This document shows, piece after piece, positions 45,692 to 54,833 of a stretch of DNA of 61,693 nt. Below the pieces are notes generated by a model, which was given only the letters and a program-made list of their open reading frames with translations, was not told where the DNA came from and ran no database searches. Source of the stretch: Actinomycetota bacterium (GTDB taxonomy: Bacteria > Actinomycetota > Acidimicrobiia > Acidimicrobiales > Ilumatobacteraceae). The first letter of the stretch is position 1, and each line of letters begins with the position of its first letter. The stretch spans positions 1 to 61,693 of the forward strand of contig WLIV01000020.1 of assembly GCA_009702045.1 (NCBI GenBank), written 5' to 3'. The position numbers and the translations under genes are program-made.

Positions 45692-47661
45692 GCCAGCAGG
45701 CGGAGCCGAGGGGCAACGACGCGTTCGGGTATCAACCGGCGCTCGATGGTCTGCGTGCCGTCGCCGTCGTGGTGGTGCTGCTCTTCCACCAGGGATTCAC
45801 CTGGATGACCGGCGGCTACGTCGGCGTGTCGGTCTTCTTCACGCTGTCGGGGTATCTGATCACCTCGCTGCTGGTACTCGAGCACCGGTCCACCGGCCGT
45901 GTCGCGCTCGGTGCCTTCTACCGGCGCCGGGTGAAGCGACTCATGCCCGCCAGTCTGTTGTGCTTGTCCGGTGTGTCCGTGCTGGCATGGGCGGGGCGAT
46001 ATCCCAACGCAACTGCGCTGCGCGGTGATGTCGTCGGTGCTGCGTTGCAGGTGGCGAACTGGAGAGCGCTCACCCGTGGCGTGTCGTACGCACAACTGAT
46101 CCAGGGCGGCGCGAGTCCCGTCGACCACTTCTGGTCGCTGGCGGTGGAGGAGCAGTTCTACTGGGTGTGGCCGCTGGCGTTCATGGGGCTCGCGTACGTA
46201 TCGCGGCGTCGAGGTTCGATGCTGGTAGCCGTCACGGCCATCGCCGCTGCGGCCGTGGTGGCGGCACCGTTGATTGCTGCGCACTGGGGACCCGATGTCG
46301 CCTATTGGTCGACCCCAGCCCGGCTCGGCGAGATTCTGGTCGGCGCTGCGTTGGCGGTGTGGCTCGACCGTTGGCGTGCCCGGCCCACCTGGTGGCGTTG
46401 GATCGCATGGCCGTCGCTGGCGCTCGTGCTGTGGGCTGCGGTCGCGCTTCCCATCGACCACGGGCTCGCGTACCAAGGCTGGTTCGGCGCAGGTTCGCTG
46501 ATCACGGCGGCACTGATCCTTGGATTACAGACGCATGGTGTGTTGCGGACCCTGCTCTCTACTGCGCCGTTGGTGTGGCTGGGGCGGCTCAGCTACGGGG
46601 TGTACCTGTACCACTGGCCGATCTACCTGCTGCTCGACGAGCGCACGGTGGGGCGCCACGGTGTGGTGCTGTTTGCGTTGCGGGCGGCGTGCACCATGGT
46701 CGTGGCGCTGTGTTCGTACGTGCTGGTCGAGTCGCCGGTGCGCAGAAGTGCGTTGCCCATGCCGGTGGTGGCATGGACCGCGGGGCTCGCCACCGCAGCC
46801 GTGCTGGTGGCGGCATTGCTGATGGTGCCGGTGTCTGCGAACGGCTTCGGCGCGGACGACGACCTGGCCGGGAAGGTCAGCATCGCTGCGACCACCGGTC
46901 CGTTGCCGACGTTCCTGCCCGTGGAAACGTGGGGCGACGACGGATCGTCGGCCAGCACCGTGCTCCCGGCCTTGGGCCGACCAGTCCGCATTCTGATGCT
47001 GGGCGACTCCACCGCGGAGGCGTTGTCGGCAGGTGTGATGCGGTGGGCTGCCGAGCACCCCGACCTGGCCCAGGTCGACTCGTTGGCCCAAGCCGGCTGT
47101 GGCTTCATCCGCGCCGAGGGGATGGAAGGGGACGACACGGGGGCGTTCGAGGCGAACTGCCGCCAGATGTTGGCCACCGATCTGCCGGTCGTCCTGCGCG
47201 ATCGTCGACCCGATCTGGTGGTGATCCTCGTGACGTTGCCGGATGTGCTGGATCGTCAGTGGTCGCCGAGCGAAGGCCTGCTGCACTCGACGGACACCCG
47301 CTACGCGCAGCGACAGTTGCACGACTACGGCGCCTTGGCCGAGACCTTGATGGCGGTGCCCGATCTGCGTGTCGCGTGGCTGACCGCCGCGCCGCCAGCG
47401 TCGTGGTGCGTGTGTGACGTGCGTGGCTACACGGTGTCGATGTGGGCCGGACAGACAGCTGCGATTGATGCCCAGGTGGCCGCGTACCCCGGTCGGATCG
47501 AGCGTGTGAACTTCCGAGACTGGATCACCAACGACGAGCTAGACGGTTCGCGCGTCGATCGTCCTGATGGGCTTCATCTCGCCGCGACGTCGGCGCTGGT
47601 GCTGATGGACGAACGCCTGGCACGGGCGCTGCTGCAGATCGCAGCGGGTTCCTTCGGCTGA
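45688..47661 (+). CDS. AT3-SGNH O-acyltransferase
   Basis: 657 aa from the GTG at 45688. The longer frame has no homology and crosses the divergent alkA-like gene. The AT3 membrane domain has R-x10-H at Arg23/His34 (LRAVAVVVVLLFH), then GGYVGVSVFFTLSGYLIT and VEEQFYWVWPLAF. The SGNH domain has the GDS block at Asp440 (MLGDSTAEAL) and DGLH at Asp627/His630. It likely moves an acyl group, such as acetyl or succinyl, onto an envelope glycan. It is divergent from the glycan operon, so it may modify the same polymer. Confidence 0.88.
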   Translation: MSQQAEPRGNDAFGYQPALDGLRAVAVVVVLLFHQGFTWMTGGYVGVSVFFTLSGYLITSLLVLEHRSTGRVALGAFYRRRVKRLMPASLLCLSGVSVLAWAGRYPNATALRGDVVGAALQVANWRALTRGVSYAQLIQGGASPVDHFWSLAVEEQFYWVWPLAFMGLAYVSRRRGSMLVAVTAIAAAAVVAAPLIAAHWGPDVAYWSTPARLGEILVGAALAVWLDRWRARPTWWRWIAWPSLALVLWAAVALPIDHGLAYQGWFGAGSLITAALILGLQTHGVLRTLLSTAPLVWLGRLSYGVYLYHWPIYLLLDERTVGRHGVVLFALRAACTMVVALCSYVLVESPVRRSALPMPVVAWTAGLATAAVLVAALLMVPVSANGFGADDDLAGKVSIAATTGPLPTFLPVETWGDDGSSASTVLPALGRPVRILMLGDSTAEALSAGVMRWAAEHPDLAQVDSLAQAGCGFIRAEGMEGDDTGAFEANCRQMLATDLPVVLRDRRPDLVVILVTLPDVLDRQWSPSEGLLHSTDTRYAQRQLHDYGALAETLMAVPDLRVAWLTAAPPASWCVCDVRGYTVSMWAGQTAAIDAQVAAYPGRIERVNFRDWITNDELDGSRVDRPDGLHLAATSALVLMDERLARALLQIAAGSFG

Positions 47662-47664
47662 CGG

Positions 47665-48690
47665 TCAGCTGCTGCGAACTGCGACCGGTGCCTCGCCGCC
47701 GATGAGCGGGTGGTGGCAGGCGACGAAGTGCCCGTCGCCGACCTTGCGCAGTTGCGGTTCTTCGGCACGGCAGCGATCGTCGGCGGCGGGGCAACGCGGA
47801 TTGAAGCGGCAGCCCGGCGGGGGAGCGACGGGGGAGGGCGGTTCGCCCTCGATCGCCACCTGGTGCACCGCAACCTCGGGATCGGGCACCGGAATCGAGT
47901 CGATGAGCACCTTGGTGTAGTGGTGTGCCGGCGACGTGTACAGGTCGTTCGAGGGAGCGACCTCGCAGATCTTGCCGAGGTACATCACCTGGATGCGGTC
48001 GCTGATGTTCTTCACCACGGCCAGGTCGTGGGCGATGAACACGAGCGTGAGGCCGTGCGTGGCCTTGAGGTCTTCCAGCAGGTTGAGCACCTGCGCCTGC
48101 ACGCTGACGTCGAGTGCGCTGACTGGTTCGTCGCAGATGATCAACGTCGGGTCGAGTACCAGCGATCGGGCGATGGAGATGCGCTGACACATACCGCCGG
48201 AGAACTCGTGCGGGCGACTGTCGGCGGCGCGTTGTGGGTCGATGCCCACTTCCTCCAGCAATGCGTCGACCTTTGCCAACTGTTCTTGGTGGCTGCCCCG
48301 CTTCCAGATGACCAACGGCTCGCGCACGATGTCGCGCACCTTGCGTCGGGGGTTGAGCGACGAGATGGGATCCTGGAAGATCATCTGCATGCGGGTACGC
48401 GCGGCGCGCATGTCGTCGGCCTTCAACGCCGTGAGTTCGGTACCTTCGAACACCACCGAACCGCTGGTGGGTTTCGGCAGCATCATCATCGCCTTGCCGG
48501 TGGTGCTCTTGCCGCAGCCGCTCTCGCCGACTACACCGAGCGTCTCTCCGCGCAGTACGTCGAAGCTGATGCCGCTGACTGCGTGCACTTTCAAGCCGGT
48601 GTGCCCGACGGGGAATTCCATCACCAGATCTTCGACACGGAGAATGATGTCGCCCTCGGTGCGCAGGTGCGCCTTGCCGCTGCCAGCCAT
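47665..48690 (-). CDS. Oligopeptide/dipeptide ABC transporter ATP-binding protein (DppF/OppF type)
   Basis: 341 aa. Walker A is VVGESGCGKSTTGKA, the signature is EFSGGMCQRISIARSL (SGGMC instead of SGGQ), and Walker B is LIICDEPVSALDV. The C-terminal oligo_HPY domain has CRFNPRCPAADDRC. It is one of two ATPases of the importer encoded from 53564 down. The ATG at 48690 shares a base with the previous stop (TGATG). The stop is 3 bp from the convergent AT3 gene. Confidence 0.93.
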   Translation of the reverse strand: MAGSGKAHLRTEGDIILRVEDLVMEFPVGHTGLKVHAVSGISFDVLRGETLGVVGESGCGKSTTGKAMMMLPKPTSGSVVFEGTELTALKADDMRAARTRMQMIFQDPISSLNPRRKVRDIVREPLVIWKRGSHQEQLAKVDALLEEVGIDPQRAADSRPHEFSGGMCQRISIARSLVLDPTLIICDEPVSALDVSVQAQVLNLLEDLKATHGLTLVFIAHDLAVVKNISDRIQVMYLGKICEVAPSNDLYTSPAHHYTKVLIDSIPVPDPEVAVHQVAIEGEPPSPVAPPPGCRFNPRCPAADDRCRAEEPQLRKVGDGHFVACHHPLIGGEAPVAVRSS

Positions 48691-49775
48691 CAGTGCGCTC
48701 CGCTCATGGCCGCAGCGAGTTCAGCGGTGCGTGCTCGGTGGCTGGGCGAGCCGACTGGGTACCAGCACGCGTACACGTGATCGGGGTGCTCGGCGGTGAT
48801 CAGCGGGGGTACCTCTGTGCGGCAACGATCCTGGGCGAACGAGCAGCGTGGTGCGAAGCTGCATCCTGGCGGCGGGTTGACGAGATCCGGTGGGCGACCG
48901 GGAATCACGCTCAACCGGGTGTGGCTGGGGTCCTCGATCTTCGGGATGCTCTTCAGCAGGGCCTCGGTGTAGGGCATCTTCATGCTGGCGAACAGCACGT
49001 TGGTCGGCGCCTTCTCCACCATCCGACCGCCGTACATCACCATGATGTCGTCGGTGTGGCCGGCGACCACGCCCAGGTCGTGGGTGACCAGGATCAACGA
49101 CATGTTGCGCTCGCGCTTCTGCACACCGATGAGTTCAAGGATCTGGGCCTGCACCGTGACGTCGAGTGCGGTGGTCGGTTCGTCGGCGAACAGCAGCGTC
49201 GGGCCGCACGACATTGCGAGGGCAATCATCACACGCTGACGCATGCCGCCGCTGAGTTCGAACGCGTACTGGTCGAGGCGCTTCTCCGGCTCGGGGATAC
49301 GCACTTCACGTAAGAGATGTAGCGATGTTGCTCGCGCATCTTCCTTCGACATTCCCAAGTGCAGCCGCAGTCCTTCGCCGATCTGCTTGCCGATGCGCAT
49401 CACCGGGTTCAGCGAGGTCATCGGATCTTGGAAGATCATCGACATCTCCCGACCCCAGATCTTGCGTCGGTCGGCCAAGGGTAGGTCGATGACTTCGCGG
49501 CCCTCGAACTTCACAGAGCCCGAGCGCTCGGTGTTGCGCTTCGGCAACAAGCCCATGATCGAGCGGGAGAGCACGGTCTTGCCCGAACCCGACTCGCCCA
49601 CGATGCCCAGCGAGCGCCCGCGATCTAGCGTGAAGCTGACACCATCGACCGACCGGACCAGACCTCGCTCGGTGCGGAAGTGCGTGCGCAGGTCGGTGAC
49701 TTCGAGCAGCGGACCCTCGAGTTGTCGGCTGGCGGCCTGGATGCTGTGAGCTGTATGCGCTGAGTGAGGGCTCAT
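48690..49775 (-). CDS. Oligopeptide/dipeptide ABC transporter ATP-binding protein (DppD/OppD type)
   Basis: 361 aa from the ATG at 49775. The longer frame lies in the permease gene. Walker A is GIVGESGSGKTVLSR, the signature is ELSGGMRQRVMIALAM, Walker B is LLFADEPTTALDV. The C-terminal oligo_HPY part has CSFAPRCSFAQDRC. It pairs with the other ATPase to power the permease dimer. Overlaps the permease gene by 4 bp (ATGA). Confidence 0.93.
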   Translation of the reverse strand: MSPHSAHTAHSIQAASRQLEGPLLEVTDLRTHFRTERGLVRSVDGVSFTLDRGRSLGIVGESGSGKTVLSRSIMGLLPKRNTERSGSVKFEGREVIDLPLADRRKIWGREMSMIFQDPMTSLNPVMRIGKQIGEGLRLHLGMSKEDARATSLHLLREVRIPEPEKRLDQYAFELSGGMRQRVMIALAMSCGPTLLFADEPTTALDVTVQAQILELIGVQKRERNMSLILVTHDLGVVAGHTDDIMVMYGGRMVEKAPTNVLFASMKMPYTEALLKSIPKIEDPSHTRLSVIPGRPPDLVNPPPGCSFAPRCSFAQDRCRTEVPPLITAEHPDHVYACWYPVGSPSHRARTAELAAAMSGAH

Positions 49776-50812
49776 CCGATGGCCTCCCGGCGGTTGAAGC
49801 GCTGAGCGAGCACATCGCCGAGCAAGTTGATCGCCAGCAACGTCAGGAACATCACGAGCGCAGGCATCAGCGAGATCCACCACACGCCGGCCCGCAGTCG
49901 CTCGGAACCGGCGGAGATCATTGCTCCCCATGTTGGGATGGGGACCTCCACCGACAGACCGAGGAAGGCGAGCGCACCCTCGGCGACGATCAACAGCGCC
50001 ATACCGGTGAGGGCGAACGAGAGCAGCGTAGGCACGATATTCGGCAGAATCTCGCGGAACAAGATGCGACTTCCCTTCGCTCCGAGGCTGCGGGCGGCAA
50101 CCACGAAGTCGCGTTGTGCGTAGGCGATCGTGTTGGCCCGCACGAGCCGCGTGAGCGGCGGAATGGACAAAATGACCAACGCCAAGATGATTGGCCACAG
50201 CGGTCGTGGCGCAGCCGATTCGGCGGTGTCTGGTTTGTTGAAGAACGTGACGAGGAAGATCGCGAGCAGCAGCGCAGGGAAGGCCAGCATCACGTTGGTG
50301 AGGTTGTCGATCACGGTGTCCACCCAGCCACGGAAGTAGCCGGCGACCATGCCCAAGAAGGTGCCGATGGCCAGACCGAAGGTGATCGCGAGACCGGCGA
50401 TCAGCAGTGAGTTGCGCGCTCCGAGCATCGCCCGAGCGAAGAGGTCGCGCCCGTTGCTGTCGGTGCCCATCAGGCCCGCGTGCGTGGCCTTGCCCGGCAG
50501 GGTCTTGTTGAGCGGTGTGGCCCATGTGGCCCAGGTGGGTGGCAACTCGCGCTTGCTGAGAATGTCGCCTACGAGCGCCGTGCTGCAGTTCGTCGTCGAC
50601 CCGCCAGGGCAGGAGTGCGAAATGTAGGGGAGCGAGTTGGCGCCGATGGCGCTGATGGTGATGAAGACCAGCCAGCCGATGGCCAGCCACTTGGTGATGC
50701 GGCCGCGTTTGCGCACCCGAACCTTGGCTGGTGCTCCTTGATCGATGAGCGGTACCTCGGGGGTGTGTTGGTGTGCAATCACGTCGATGTCGGTCATGTC
50801 GGTCTCGTTCAT
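49772..50812 (-). CDS. Oligopeptide/dipeptide ABC transporter permease (DppC/OppC type)
   Basis: 346 aa. An N-terminal helix follows a basic stretch (KVRKRGRITKWLAIGW), then a periplasmic loop with GTDSNGRDLFARAMLGARNSL, and five further helices. The EAA-like loop contains AARSLGAKGSRILFREILPN. The ending PTWGAMISAGSERLRAGVWW is typical. ATG 50812 is 4 bp after the DppB-like stop; ATG 50797 is an alternative. Confidence 0.92.
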   Translation of the reverse strand: MNETDMTDIDVIAHQHTPEVPLIDQGAPAKVRVRKRGRITKWLAIGWLVFITISAIGANSLPYISHSCPGGSTTNCSTALVGDILSKRELPPTWATWATPLNKTLPGKATHAGLMGTDSNGRDLFARAMLGARNSLLIAGLAITFGLAIGTFLGMVAGYFRGWVDTVIDNLTNVMLAFPALLLAIFLVTFFNKPDTAESAAPRPLWPIILALVILSIPPLTRLVRANTIAYAQRDFVVAARSLGAKGSRILFREILPNIVPTLLSFALTGMALLIVAEGALAFLGLSVEVPIPTWGAMISAGSERLRAGVWWISLMPALVMFLTLLAINLLGDVLAQRFNRREAIG

Positions 50813-50816
50813 GGCG

Positions 50817-51782
50817 TCAGCCCAGCGCTCGGCTGACACGGACGCGGGGGTCGATCCAGGCGTAGGCCAGGTCGACCAGGAAGTTGGTGAAGACGTAGAC
50901 GAGGGCCAGCACCACCACGCAGTACTGCACAGTCGGGTACTCGTGACGGAAGATGCTCTCCACTGTGAGGCGGCCCATACCGTTCAAGGTGAAGAACGTT
51001 TCGACGATGACCACGCCACCCATGAGGGCGCCGATCTGGACGGCGGCGGAAGTGACGATGGAGAACAGCGACGGGCGCAGCGCGTGTTTGAACAGCAGGG
51101 CCGGAGTGCTGACCCCCTTGGCCCGGGCGGTGGTGATGAAGTCGCTCTGCAGCGTGCCGATCATGTCGGCGCGCAGTACGCGCATGTAGCCAGCGTAGAG
51201 CGGGATGGCAATGGTAACCGTGGGCAGAACGAACGCCTTGAAGTGCTCGATCGGTGAATCCCACAGGCTGTGATAGGTGGCCGGGAACGGGATCCATTTG
51301 CGTTGCACGCTGAACAGCAGCACCAGCACCGGGGCGACGATGAAGTTGGGCACGGACAACATGCCGAATGCCGACGTCGTGGCAGCCCGGTCGAAGCGGG
51401 AGTTCTGCTTGTATGCCGACCACACGGCGGTGGGCACGGCCAATCCGAGCGCCACCAGTTGGGCATAGACCATCAAGTACGCCGATACGGGCACGGCCCG
51501 CTTCAACGCGCTGGCGATGGTCTCGTTGGTCTGGAACGTGAGTCCCCAGTTGCCGGTGATGAAGTCCTTGACCCACTTGAAATATTGGGACGGGATCGAC
51601 TTGTCGAGGCCAAGGTCTTTGATGACCTGTTGTGCCTGTTCCTTGGTCGCCCCTGGCCCCGCCTTGAGGCCGACGATGACGTCGTTCCCTCCCGGCAGGA
51701 ACCTCAGCGCGACGGCAGTGACGAAGGTGACCACCACCACAACGAACATGGTCTGCGCAAGTTTGCGGATCACATATCGCAT
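50817..51782 (-). CDS. Oligopeptide/dipeptide ABC transporter permease (DppB/OppB type)
   Basis: 321 aa, six helices. It begins RYVIRKLAQTMFVVVVVTF. The EAA-like loop is ARAKGVSTPALLFKHALRPS and the end has VIVETFFTLNGMGRLTVESI. The gap to the binding-protein gene is 60 bp and holds a hairpin. A GGGAAGGGA stretch about 10 nt upstream of the ATG could serve as ribosome site. Confidence 0.93.
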   Translation of the reverse strand: MRYVIRKLAQTMFVVVVVTFVTAVALRFLPGGNDVIVGLKAGPGATKEQAQQVIKDLGLDKSIPSQYFKWVKDFITGNWGLTFQTNETIASALKRAVPVSAYLMVYAQLVALGLAVPTAVWSAYKQNSRFDRAATTSAFGMLSVPNFIVAPVLVLLFSVQRKWIPFPATYHSLWDSPIEHFKAFVLPTVTIAIPLYAGYMRVLRADMIGTLQSDFITTARAKGVSTPALLFKHALRPSLFSIVTSAAVQIGALMGGVVIVETFFTLNGMGRLTVESIFRHEYPTVQYCVVVLALVYVFTNFLVDLAYAWIDPRVRVSRALG

Positions 51783-51822
51783 GTGTGGTGGTGGTCCCTT
51801 CCCATTGATGGTGTGTGTGTGT

Positions 51823-51840
51823 GACTGACGAGTGTCAGTC
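51823..51840 (-). terminator. Hairpin between binding-protein and permease genes
   Basis: GACTGAC-GAGT-GTCAGTC is a perfect 7-bp stem with a 4-nt loop, 2 bp beyond the binding-protein stop. No T-run follows in the direction of transcription; instead a (CA/TG)n stretch comes next. This fits a partial terminator or an mRNA 3'-end stabiliser that would give more binding protein than permease, as is common in ABC importers. Confidence 0.5.
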
Positions 51841-51842
51841 GA

Positions 51843-53564
51843 TCAGTGCTCGACCCAGAGGTTCATCGCGTAGAACGTGCCGGCGATGCCAGCACCGAAG
51901 GCGGTCTCCTTGCCATCGGGCAGCTCGAACACCACGGGACCATGGACGGTCGGCTTGGACATGATGCCCCAGATCGACCAGCTGCCCCACAGGTTGTAGC
52001 ACTCTTCGCCGAACAACTTGTTCACATCTTCGGCGATCTGCTTCTTCTCGGCCGCGTCGGCGCTGGCGCGGTTCCGGTCGAGGAGGGTGTCGAGCTTGGT
52101 GTCCTTGATGCGACCGAAGTTGAGGGCCAGTTCACCGACCGGCTTCGAACCCGATGAATGCCACCAGTAGTACTGCTGGTCGAGGTCGAACCCGCCGTGG
52201 TTGCGCCACTGGAACACCTGGAACTTGCCCAATGCTGCAGTGAGGATGTACTGGGCCTGGTCGATCTGGTCGATCGTGACCTCGTCGAAGCCGGCCTCCG
52301 TCCACCACTGCTGCTGTGCCTGAGCGGTCACCAAGTTGGTGTTGTCCTGGGTGGTGGCCAACGAGATGGTGAGCTTGCCCGGGTGGGCAGCCTTGTAGGC
52401 GGCGACCAGTTCCTTGGCCTTGGCCATGTCCTGCGTCATCGGGTAACCGGTCTCGGCGAGGTAGCCGACCTGCGTGGGCGAGAACGGCCCGTTGGCCTGC
52501 TTTGCCACACCGGCGCCGATCGTGTCGATCAGCCCCTTGTCATCGGTGGCGTAGGCCAATGCGCAGCGCAGGCTCTTGTCGGTGAGCGGCGAACCATCCT
52601 GGGTGACGTGCAGCAAGGAATACGCAGTCTCACCGTTGTTGGAAATCTCGGTGAGCTTGTTGGCGGTGTCCTTGCGGGCGTCAGCGATGGTCTGGCCGTT
52701 CGCCGAGTGCAGGATGTCGACGGTGCCGCTCAGCAGCGCCTCGCGCCGGCTGAGGGCATCAGGGATCGGACGGAACTCGATGGAGTCGAGATACGGGTAC
52801 GGCTTGTTCCAGTAGCTCGCGTTCTTCTTCATCGAGAAGACCTCGTTCGGTACGTATTTTTCGTACACGAACGGTCCGGTGCCGACCGGCTTCGACTTCA
52901 GTGTTGCGTCGGCGTCGCTGGCCTTCAACCATGTGGGCGAGGCCATGTAGCCGGACTGACCCATCATCGCGAACGGGAACGCAGCCCACGGCTTCTCGAC
53001 GGTGACCACTGCGGTCATCGGGTCGGCCGGGTCGATCGCGACCGTCGTGACCGAACGCAGGATGGCGCCGGTGGTGATGCCGTTCTTGGCGCGGGTGAGG
53101 TTCTCGACGATCGCTGCGCCGTCGAACGGTGTGCTGTCGTGGAACATGACGCCGGCGCGAGCCGTGATCTTCCACTCGGTGTAATCAGCGTTGGGTGTCA
53201 GCGACTCGGCGAGGTACGGGCTCCAGGAGCCGTCGCCGTTGGGCATCGCGAGCGTGTCGTAAATATTGCGGATGACCTGGTGACAGGCGATGGCGCAGAG
53301 CATTTCTGCGGGACGCCACGGGCTCGACGTGTCGGCCTCGATCGCCATCACCACGTTGCCACCGGGAACCGGCTGCTCTTCAGCTGCGGTCGTGGGCGGC
53401 GGGGCGGTGGTGGCCGGAGCCGTGCTGTCGGTGTTGCCAGTGGTGGTCTGGCTGGACTTGCTGTCGCCGCCGCCGCATGCAGCGGCGATTGCGCCGATGC
53501 TGAGGACGAGCGCCGCCAGGAGCCTGCCCGGTCGGCGTCGTGATGGCCTACTCGAATGACCCAT
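51843..53564 (-). CDS. Extracellular peptide-binding lipoprotein (SBP family 5)
   Basis: 573 aa. An Arg-rich N-terminus precedes a hydrophobic segment and lipobox IAAAC, so the mature protein is lipid-anchored at the Cys near residue 30. A Thr/Pro/Ala-rich linker follows (TTAPPPTTAA). The family 5 domain shows WSPYLAESLTPNADYTEWKI and VTVEKPWAAFPF. It delivers peptides, or another small solute such as nickel or sugars, to the DppBCDF-like importer. ATG 53564 is supported by GGGGGAAG upstream and by the signal peptide; the longer frame is not. Confidence 0.92.
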   Translation of the reverse strand: MGHSSRPSRRRPGRLLAALVLSIGAIAAACGGGDSKSSQTTTGNTDSTAPATTAPPPTTAAEEQPVPGGNVVMAIEADTSSPWRPAEMLCAIACHQVIRNIYDTLAMPNGDGSWSPYLAESLTPNADYTEWKITARAGVMFHDSTPFDGAAIVENLTRAKNGITTGAILRSVTTVAIDPADPMTAVVTVEKPWAAFPFAMMGQSGYMASPTWLKASDADATLKSKPVGTGPFVYEKYVPNEVFSMKKNASYWNKPYPYLDSIEFRPIPDALSRREALLSGTVDILHSANGQTIADARKDTANKLTEISNNGETAYSLLHVTQDGSPLTDKSLRCALAYATDDKGLIDTIGAGVAKQANGPFSPTQVGYLAETGYPMTQDMAKAKELVAAYKAAHPGKLTISLATTQDNTNLVTAQAQQQWWTEAGFDEVTIDQIDQAQYILTAALGKFQVFQWRNHGGFDLDQQYYWWHSSGSKPVGELALNFGRIKDTKLDTLLDRNRASADAAEKKQIAEDVNKLFGEECYNLWGSWSIWGIMSKPTVHGPVVFELPDGKETAFGAGIAGTFYAMNLWVEH

Positions 53565-53592
53565 TCTCGCTTCCCCCAATGTGTGAGTGACG

Positions 53593-53598
53593 TTCGTA
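53593..53598 (-). promoter_or_regulatory. Possible -10 region of the importer operon
   Basis: Minus-strand TACGAA is an imperfect TAnnnT box about 28 nt before the ATG. If used, the CRP-type site at 53622-53637 would be centred about 43 nt upstream of the transcription start, a class II activator position. Weak on its own. Confidence 0.3.
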
Positions 53599-53621
53599 GC
53601 TTCCCCGGTGCCGGCCGCCTG

Positions 53622-53637
53622 TGTGACGTCGATCACA
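53622..53637. promoter_or_regulatory. Perfect CRP/FNR-type site TGTGA-N6-TCACA
   Basis: TGTGACGTCGATCACA matches the consensus TGTGA-N6-TCACA on both arms. It lies in the 138-bp divergent gap between the peptide-importer operon and the DUF5522 gene, 57 bp before the binding-protein ATG. A cAMP-CRP-type regulator is the likely ligand, controlling the importer. Confidence 0.65.
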
Positions 53638-53689
53638 GTGAAGTGTTCGCACAATAGCCCTATAGATCGTGTCGGGGTCGACACGGAGG

Positions 53690-53695
53690 TACGGT
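53690..53695 (+). promoter_or_regulatory. -10 box TACGGT, leaderless-type, for the DUF5522 gene
   Basis: TACGGT ends 7 nt before the GTG at 53703. Confidence 0.45.
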
Positions 53696-53702
53696 CACCG
53701 CC

Positions 53703-53933
53703 GTGCCCATGCTCCGTCCCGACTTTCTCGAGGTACCGCTCGCCGAGCGTTGCTCGCCGAGGCATCGCCGGTTCGAGGAGATCATGGAGCGCCATCGCGC
53801 CGCGGTGGAGGCTGGCCTGCCGGCGTACTCCGATCCCACATCGGGGCTCACCGTGTTCACCGCATCCTTTCTCGCTGAGCGCGACTACTGCTGCGACAGC
53901 GGGTGTCGCCACTGCCCATACGAGCGGAACTGA
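53703..53933 (+). CDS. Small DUF5522 family protein
   Basis: 76 aa. The N-terminus is basic and Pro-rich. The C-terminus holds a Cys-rich cluster, DYCCDSGCRHCPY, which probably binds a metal. This matches what I recall of DUF5522, a short family with no known function. An in-frame ATG at 53709 is a second start option. Transcribed towards ppk2, 26 bp upstream of it. Confidence 0.7.
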   Translation: MPMLRPDFLEVPLAERCSPRHRRFEEIMERHRAAVEAGLPAYSDPTSGLTVFTASFLAERDYCCDSGCRHCPYERN

Positions 53934-53947
53934 CTCCTGAGGCGCAC

Positions 53948-53953
53948 TAGCGT
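53948..53953 (+). promoter_or_regulatory. -10 box TAGCGT, leaderless-type, for ppk2
   Basis: TAGCGT ends 6 nt before the ATG at 53960. Confidence 0.45.
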
Positions 53954-53959
53954 CGGATC

Positions 53960-54772
53960 ATGGCGAACGATCCGGTGAAATCTCTGAAGGTCGCACCTGG
54001 CAGCAAAGTACGTCTGCGATCGTTCGACACTGGCGACACGTTCGGCTGGCACAAGGAGTCGGCAGTCGCCGAACTCGAACAGGTGAAGCTCCGGCTCGAG
54101 GTCGTGCAGCAGCGGTTGTTCGGTGAGGAGCGCCGCAGCCTGTTGCTGGTTCTGCAGGCGATGGATGCGGCCGGCAAGGACGGCACGATCCGCTCGATCT
54201 TCTCCGGGATGAACCCGGCCGGCGTGACGGTCAGCAACTTCGGGGTGCCCAGCGACGAGGATGCCGCGCACGATTATCTGTGGCGAGCGCATGCGCACAC
54301 TCCGGCGAAGGGCCGCATCGGGGTGTTCAACCGCAGCTACTACGAGGATCTGTTGGTCGTACGGGTGAAGGGTTTCGTTCCTCGCCCCGTGTGGTCGAAG
54401 CGCTTCGACCACATCAACGCCTTTGAACAGTTGCTGGTCGACGAAGGCACGACGGTGGTGAAGGTCTTCTTGAACGTGTCCAAGGAGGTGCAGCGTCAGC
54501 GCCTCCAGGAGCGGCTGGATGATCCGGAGAAGCGATGGAAGTTCCGCAAGGGCGACTTGGACGATCGGAAGCTATGGCCGGAATACGCGCAGGCGTATGA
54601 GGATGTGCTGACGCGCACCTCGCAGGCTGATGCCCCCTGGTATGTCGTGCCTGCCGACCACAACTGGGTGCGCAACCTGGTGGTCGCCAAGGTCCTGTTG
54701 CATCACCTCGAGCGAATGAAACCTCGCCTGCCCGAGTCCGAAGAGGGGCTCGAAGGGCTGGTCGTCGAATGA
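53960..54772 (+). CDS. ppk2: Polyphosphate kinase 2 (PPK2 family)
   Basis: 270 aa, single PPK2 domain of normal length. Walker A is QAMDAAGKDGTI (Gly-Lys at 72-73), the Walker B-type motif is GVFNRSYYEDLLV, and the lid region includes RQRLQERLDDPEKRWKF. The enzyme uses polyphosphate to phosphorylate nucleotides (class I: NDP to NTP) or the reverse. The class cannot be fixed by eye with certainty; Asp and Gly around the Walker A suggest class I. Cytosolic. Confidence 0.9.
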   Translation: MANDPVKSLKVAPGSKVRLRSFDTGDTFGWHKESAVAELEQVKLRLEVVQQRLFGEERRSLLLVLQAMDAAGKDGTIRSIFSGMNPAGVTVSNFGVPSDEDAAHDYLWRAHAHTPAKGRIGVFNRSYYEDLLVVRVKGFVPRPVWSKRFDHINAFEQLLVDEGTTVVKVFLNVSKEVQRQRLQERLDDPEKRWKFRKGDLDDRKLWPEYAQAYEDVLTRTSQADAPWYVVPADHNWVRNLVVAKVLLHHLERMKPRLPESEEGLEGLVVE

Positions 54773-54833
54773 ATCCGCCGGCCGATATTTCGGGAATGCT
54801 GTGAGAACGATGCGAGTGATGACGCCGACAGAC

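Noticed and set aside
51811-51822. TG dinucleotide run as a functional element
   Set aside because: Only about five repeats; treated as part of the sequence next to the hairpin.
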